This document shows positions 58,340-64,000 of a DNA stretch of 64,000 bases, piece after piece. The position numbers and the translations under genes are program-made. Position 1 is the first letter of the stretch; each line of letters opens with the position of its first letter. Below the pieces are notes generated by a model. That model worked only from the letters and a program-made list of their open reading frames with translations, was not told the DNA's origin and did no database searches. The stretch lies in contig CM041465.1 of NCBI GenBank assembly GCA_023213395.1, positions 127,789,741 to 127,853,740 on the forward strand, in the 5' to 3' direction. The stretch comes from Cycas panzhihuaensis. Its lineage: Eukaryota > Cycadophyta.

Positions 58340-59260
58340 GGGGTTGCTTTATAATTTGAGCACTGATGAGGACTCCAAAACTACGCTTATAACAGAAACC
58401 TATTCTAAACAGGAAGCACAAAATATTTTATCCTTGTATAAATATTATCATGACATCTTTGCTTGGTCATATAAAGATCTTAAAGTCTTTTCTTCTAATA
58501 TTACAATGTATAAAATTCCTTTAAAGTTAGATTCTAAACCATATAAGAAAAGGCAAAGACAAGTAAACCCTAATATTAGGCATCTAATTTAGAAAGAGAT
58601 TTAAAAACTAAGAGATGTTGATATTATCTTTCTAATATGATTTTCTAAAAGGAAGAAAAATGGGAAATCAAGGTTATGTGTCGATTTTATCGATTTAAAT
58701 AAGCACTCATTAAAGGACAATTATCATTTAACTTGCATGGAAAAACCATTCTAGATAGTTATAAGTCTTAGATGATGTCACCTTTAGATGGTTTCTCTGG
58801 GTTTAATAAGATTTTAGTGGATGAAAAGAATAAACACAAAATGGAATTTACTACTCTTTAGTGCACATTCACCTATAAGAGGATGCATTTTGGGATATCA
58901 AATATAAGAGCCACTTCCTAAAGTGTCATGGATCAAGTATTTAAGGGCCTAATCTTTGTGGTTATAATTGTATACCCTGATGATATAACAACTTTCTCTA
59001 AAAGCAAAGCTAATCATATTCATCATTTATAATTGGTCTTTGAGAGATATAGACAATTTGGTATTTCTTTAAACCCAAAAAAGACTATCTTTAGGTTAGT
59101 AAGTAATGACTTCTTGGGTATGTAGTCTCTTTAGAAGGAATTTAAATTAATTCTGAGAAGGTAAAAGTAATTAGAGAAGTCACATTACCTACCATTCGAA
59201 AGGTAGTATAATCTTTCTTTGGAAAAATAAATTTTCTCATAAGGCTTTTCCAAAATTTTC
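58340..59260 (+). pseudogene. Gypsy H reverse transcriptase pseudogene
   Basis: HDIFAWSYKDLKVFSSNITM, IPLKLDSKPYKKRQRQVNPN, LCVDFIDLNKHSLKDNYHL, DGFSGFNKILVDEKNKHKME, TYKRMHFGISN and YPDDITTFSKSKANH (Y-x-D-D near 58975, with Pro at x), then LNPKKTIFRLVSNDFLG. It is a full-length Tat-like RT in order, with about eight stops and two or three shifts. Confidence 0.9.
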
Positions 59261-59329
59261 CATAATCAAATTACTTAATAATAAGCTATTAAGGAGGATG
59301 TTGTCTTTAAATAGGGACAACTTACATGA

Positions 59330-59770
59330 GAAGATTTTAAATCAATCACGTAGGTAATCACTTAGACTCTTATATCAGTAGGTCTAAAGTTTTCCTTACA
59401 TTTTATAATACATGCATATGCTACAATGATCTTGCAAAAGGATGAAAGAGAAGAGGAAAAGCCCATATCATTTCTAAGTAAAACATTGAAGGATTATCAT
59501 TCAAGTTATACAAAGGTTGAGAAGTAGACATATGCCCTTGTAAAAGTAGTTAAAGATTTTAGGTCATTTATTATACATAACCACAAAATGGCTTATGTCC
59601 CATTAGCCCCTATAAAGGCTATGACTATTAAAAAATATCTTTATAGAAGATGGGCCAAATGTTTAGCTAAGATTCAAGAATTTGATCTAGAAGCCAAGTA
59701 CATCAAAATTGTTAAAGGCCAGGGCTTAAATAAATTATTTAGAGAAATAAAAATACAAAATCTCTTTTAA
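59330..59770 (+). pseudogene. Gypsy H canonical RNase H
   Basis: VFLTFYNTCICYN in one frame and, better, FSLHFIIHAYATMILQKDER, KPISFLSKTLKDYHSSYTKV, EKTYALVKVVKDF-like sequence, then AKIQEFDLEAKYIKIVKGQG at 59588-59770. This is the RNase H that follows RT in Ty3/gypsy. With the domain upstream of RT, the element has two RNase H domains. Confidence 0.87.
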
Positions 59771-59879
59771 ATTGAACATGAATTATAAGATTTAGATAAA
59801 GTAATCCTTATGAATTTTACACTAAGGGCAAAGTCACTTGAATATTTTTAATCATTAAAAGTTATTCAATATTACTTGA

Positions 59880-60299
59880 GTAGAGGTGAATGCCCTCCTT
59901 ACATAGATATAAAAGGTTATAGGTCCTTGAAATTGAAGGTTGCTCTATATCTTGCAGTTAGAGATAAAATTTATAGAAGAGGATATCATGGAGTGATGCT
60001 AAGATGTTTGAGTATAAAGTAAGTATATGAAGCTATTGAATACTCTATGTTATATATTATTAAGTGAAAACAACAATACAATAAATTTTTAAGAGTTAGA
60101 TTTTACTAACCCAAAATTTTAAAGATGCATCTTAGAGAACTAGAACTTGTAAAGCATGTCAACGGTTTATTAGAAAATAGATGTTGAGTGTTATGCCATT
60201 GAAAAAAGTCTATTTAGATCTATCATTTGAAAATTGGGATTTATATTTTATAGGTCCTATAAGCTCACCATCAATCAAAGTGCATAAATATGTTCTTAT
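59880..60299 (+). pseudogene. Gypsy H integrase N-terminal part, cut by copia J
   Basis: YLAVRDKIYRRGYHGVMLRC, then after shifts the zinc-finger end CKACQRFIRK, MPLKKVYLDLSFENWDLYFI, GPISSPSIKVHKYVLIV. The D-x-x-G-P-I motif has Tyr where the first catalytic Asp should be. The coding sequence stops at the copia J LTR; the rest was not found to the right. Confidence 0.88.
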
Positions 60300-60628
60300 T
60301 GTTAGAAATTATTGATAGATGTTAATGCAACAAGGTCATTAGATTAATTAGATAAATTATATGAAGGTGACTTTAAGTTAGCAAAGTCACATAGTTAAAT
60401 ATTATTTTATTTATATTTAAGTGTAATTATGGGATCATATCATTAGGTGAGAAACTCCTCTAAAATTCCTAAGGCACATTGTCTAATATATAAGATTGAA
60501 TGTAAAGAGAAGTATCAATAATTCTCACCTCTCATTTTTTTCTCTCAATCTTATTCTCTTTATTTTACTCTCCTTGTATATCATTGCTTTAGTGTAATGG
60601 ATTATGGCACTAGATTCTTTATTTAACA
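60300..60628 (+). repeat. Copia J 5' LTR
   Basis: 329 bp from TGTTAGAAATTATT to TTTAACA, followed after AC by TAGTATTAGAGCC, a mutated PBS. It contains a TATA-like CTAATATATAAGATT near 60485. No matching 3' LTR is visible in the window. Confidence 0.8.
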
Positions 60629-60630
60629 AC

Positions 60631-60643
60631 TAGTATTAGAGCC
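60631..60643 (+). promoter_or_regulatory. Copia J primer binding site
   Basis: TAGTATTAGAGCC, two differences from TGGTATCAGAGCC. Confidence 0.8.
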
Positions 60644-62721
60644 ACTATTGACAACATTTCCCTATTAAGCTTGCACAGAGACATTGATACCTCTCACTCA
60701 TAATTCATGTGAGATTGAGGACTTATTTGAGAGATTTAGTTTATATTAGAGAACTCTAAATTTTATTATTTTATATGTTGTTATATTTGTTATATGTGTA
60801 GAATTACAGAGATAAAAAATATTGATTTTTTAAGTCATTTGATTGTTGAAACAACTCTAAACTACATTGAAGGCCTAAATTTTGTGAAAAGTTTAATAGT
60901 CTATAATTTTGATGAAATTTGACATGTAGGGTCACCCATCCAAGAGTAGTAATTTTGTCTTCTAAAGCATCTTTAGATTCAACCTATAATAGTCAGATTT
61001 ATCTCAAATATTATTTTTGTTTATGTAAAAGATCTACTACTAATTTCTTCAGATCTAATTAATTTCTACAAAATTTTTTTGAGGGATTTAGTAGATCTAG
61101 GTAAAACATACGTTTTACATATAGTCTCATTAAATTTTATTGAGTATTAATTAGAAATTTTCTAAGAAATATCCAAATTTATAGACACGTGACCTAGAGT
61201 ACTTTCCTCATTGAAAGTCTTTAAATCTAAGCTAATAATCTAATTTTTTTTAGGACTTTAGTAAATTTATGTCTTAGGAGGATTTTGAGACCAATTTCAT
61301 AAAATTTTATCTACTAGTTAATGAGAATTTTGTAGTTTTCTAATGAATATTAAATCTACCTATTTAACTGTGTAGAAATATTTTGAGGGCATTTCAAGTA
61401 GGTTTTTAGCCATTTTTAAAGTTATTGTACAAGGAAAAGTTGATGGACGTATCCAAATAAAGATTTTGACATACTAAAGTTTAGATAATGAATCTAGCAA
61501 AATTTTTCTTTTGTGCTTTTTTTTGGTAAATTTTTTTTACCTTTTTAAAAATCTAAGTTCATTGTCTTATCAAAAAAATCATTTTGAGAAGTTTTTTCTT
61601 CTATCACAAATTCATATTCTATCATCTAGGCTTCCATATTTATAATTTTTATAAAATTTTATCCATTTATTATTATTTATAAATTTTGTAAAATAAAATC
61701 ATAAAATATGACAAATTAGCATGCTTTAAGATTTAAAAAAATCATCATTTTAGTTGTAGGTTGATCCACTTTTTGGCTCTTTGTGGTTTTTGTATTAAAA
61801 TTTTTAAAATTACATTTGGACACATTATACCAAAGTAAGGAAAACCTTAGATTAAAAGCAACATCCAGTTTCCCTACTAAATCTAGTATGCTCTTTCTAT
61901 TTCCACATATGGCATAAAGTAAACACATAAAGTAGTGACAACAATAAGTAAGCACAAAAGACAATCAATCATTTGGCATCTTTCTATTTCAGTTTTCAAG
62001 TTCAATTTATTCAAAAATAACTTACACTCTTTCATAAAAGGAATATCATCTATATATCTTATACCACCAATTCTTAACTTATGTGCATACTTTTCTTGGT
62101 TGAAATAGGCCACAATTGATCGAAGTTTGGGCCCTAAGGGAGACGTAGATTTCATACTAGTGGAGGGATATGTTAGCCATACCTACGATCTCTAATCAGG
62201 GATAATCCTAATAACCACCTAAGAAAACTAAAAACTCTAATTAAGATTAGAATTTAGCCAATCCAATATCTATCATAGCCATGGGATATGCATATACCAC
62301 CTTTTAATATTAGGTATATTGCTACTTATAGATGAATGGAGTGAGGACTAATAATACTTAGGCTCTATGTTATTGTGACAGTGGTTTGGGTATTGCAAGT
62401 AAAGGCCCTAATATGTACACTAGAAGACCCCTTAGGCATTGATACCTCAACTACTTTGGACTTGAGATATAAGTTTGGATATAATTACATATCCTACATC
62501 ACACTTGGTTTTTAGTTATGTTCACCTACATGTCAACTTCTAAATGGTCATAATCTTAATTGTATGATCACGTGATATATCATTTATCTTTGTGATCTTT
62601 ATATTAGCACTTATACACATCATCAAACCCTACTGCATTAGGAATATTTACCATAAGTATTAGTGGCCTATTATCATTGCTTGTTATTTATTCATATTCT
62701 CCCTACTGCGTTAGGTGTATC
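60644..62721 (+). other. Copia J internal sequence, no recognisable coding
   Basis: Very AT-rich, about 2.1 kb, without a gag or pol motif. Minus-strand frames at 61716-62155 stay partly open (YFNQEKYAHKLRIGGIRYID, MKECKLFLNKLNLKTEIERC) but are not recognised. Two similar phrases, CCCTACTGCATTAGG and CCCTACTGCGTTAGG, occur at about 62629 and 62701. The element may be non-autonomous or continue past the window. Confidence 0.5.
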
Positions 62722-63073
62722 TATTAAATAATATGACAATAATATTTTGGAGACTAAAATTTTGATAGGTTAGCAGCACAGTTTCCCCTCTAAACTTCCT
62801 CACAGGGGATCTAAAGGGGGTAGAAGCCCCCCTTGACTAGGGGTATGGGAGGTGTTAGAAGTCCCCCTTGGCAAAGAGAGGGTTTGAGGGTAATAGCCCC
62901 CAACCAAAAAAACTATCACTAAAAAGTATACTAAATTGTAAAAGGAGGTAGAGTCGTTCATTCAAAATACCCTAGATTTAATGGTTTAGATTTGTGACTT
63001 CTATGACTCTCTCATATAGCCTGATTTGGGGTGTTTTTCATTATGTTAATAGTGTTTGATGTATTAGATATAT
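62722..63073 (+). repeat. LTR L, copia C-family LTR fragment
   Basis: Matches the copia C LTR from its start (TATTAAATAATATGACAATA) through the GC-rich island and the phrase ACCCTAGATT...GGTTTAGATTTGTGACTTC. Similarity fades at about 63060, where copia K begins. It is a solo LTR or the left end of an element running out of the window. Confidence 0.82.
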
Positions 63074-63401
63074 TGTGGGAAATTAGGTGTGAAGGAATGA
63101 TAGATCTAAGAAATAAATCACTCACATGTATATAATAACAATGGAGAATAAAAAATAGATGAAACAAGATATGAGAGCAAGCTTGGAGGTGAGAATAAAT
63201 AATGACTCCCTCCTTGAGATTTCACATTTTATTATTGAGGGCAAGCATTAGGGTTAGGATTTTTTTTGCCTAATGACATAAACCTAAAATTACATCTAAA
63301 TATACATTAAGTATATTTCACTAAGATACTAATGCTAACAATATATCCCAAGGTCACCTAATAAATTTATAGAAATGACCTTGATACATTAACCTCTTTC
63401 A
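63074..63401 (-). repeat. Copia K 3' LTR
   Basis: + strand TGTGGGAAATTAGG to CCTCTTTCA, followed by ACCCCCCCTTCATGG, a reversed polypurine tract. Pol sequence in the right orientation follows. The left boundary is inferred from TG and from the end of LTR L similarity. Confidence 0.7.
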
Positions 63402-63417
63402 ACCCCCCCTTCATGGT
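63402..63417 (-). promoter_or_regulatory. Copia K polypurine tract
   Basis: On the minus strand CCATGAAGGGGGGGT, directly before the LTR start TGAAAGAGG. Confidence 0.8.
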
Positions 63418-64000
63418 AGAAAGTAATTTTGAAAAAATCTATTCTATGAGGTCTTTATTTGAGCCTCATTATTACATTAAAATTCTAGATGACATTTTTG
63501 TGGGAAAACCCTTATGGAGAATAAAAACCCATAAACTTTCTAAGATCTATAGCCCCTTTTATATACCAAAATGGCTAAGGTGGCTCTTTGATATAACCTA
63601 ATAACCAAGCAGCTTAAATGTGTAGCTTAATCTACTGAGTCTCCATATACTATTTGGTCATCCCCTATGCCTTTTAAGGTTTTTACGGGTTATGATTTTC
63701 CAAAACTAGTAAAACCTTTATCCTTCCAGGCCTACATGAGGTTTTCACAAATAGGATAGATCAGATACTTATTCTTATTCTTTTACACTTATGGGGGGTT
63801 CTTATGAATAGAATAGAGTATGATAATCTCGTTGTCATCTTCTTTGATTAGTTGAAGATGGAGGCCCTAAGGCCTAGCTTCCTTCAGAACTATTCAAACT
63901 TCACCTTTTGTAATGGTTTGGTGAAGATATTGGCCACTTGATCTGTTGTGGGGCAGTATTTTTGTTGAATTATACCATCATGAATAAGTTCTCTAATCCT
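63418..64000 (-). pseudogene. Copia K pol C-terminus, runs off the window
   Basis: Minus-strand frame from the window end: RELIHDGIIQQKYCPTTDQV, ANIFTKPLQKVKFEQF, stop, RKLGLRASIFN. This is the copia RNase H tail and the ADIFTKPL motif. Between it and the PPT (63418-63780) is a 3' untranslated region without a domain. The + strand ORF at 63413 is a shadow. Confidence 0.85.

Overview
The window reads as plant nuclear heterochromatin: AT-rich DNA built almost entirely of decayed Ty1/copia and Ty3/gypsy LTR retrotransposons inserted into one another, with no intact host gene. Plant origin is supported by tRNA-iMet-type primer sites (TGGTATCAGAGCC), plant-style copia and Tat-like gypsy proteins, and gene fragments matching plant ribosomal protein S30 and a P4-type flippase. 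The heavy nesting and the excess of in-frame TAG stops at expected Gln (CAG) or Trp codons fit a large, heavily methylated genome such as a gymnosperm or a large angiosperm. The species cannot be fixed from this sequence. Element letters below are mine.

Layout. A Ty3/gypsy element H, on the + strand, frames the whole window. Its gag is cut at about 42780 by copia A, whose 5' end lies outside the window. A is split by two insertions: copia B at 1492-9547, which carries copia C at 5777-9202, and a roughly 30 kb Tat/Ogre-like gypsy D at 12295-42274. D is in turn split by copia E (minus strand, 17512-25910) and gypsy I (28170-34679). Further along, H is split by a small gag-only copia G (minus, 44932-57785), which is itself split by copia F (minus, 47219-56195). 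The integrase of H is interrupted at 60300 by copia J, followed by a C-family LTR (L, 62722) that is broken by another minus-strand copia, K (from 63074). Most joins were checked by TG...CA LTR ends, PBS, PPT and 4-5 bp target duplications, and in several cases by the host reading frame resuming across the insert.

How the parts relate. A, E and F belong to one copia lineage, sharing gag, pol and leader sequence. E and F have long leaders (3-4 kb) between PBS and gag. In these leaders, antisense to the element, lie pieces of captured host genes: the N-terminal part of a P4-type phospholipid-flippase ATPase in E, and in F a full-length S30 coding region, an unidentified acidic ORF and a central piece of a P4-ATPase. 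Gypsy D has lost recognisable RT and integrase. It keeps gag, protease and an extra RNase H, and between that and its 3' LTR it carries an antisense degraded gene resembling plant-mobile-domain (PMD) proteins plus three families of short tandem repeats. H has an RNase H-like domain upstream of RT in addition to the usual one after RT. All coding regions are broken by stops or frameshifts. The best preserved element is gypsy I.
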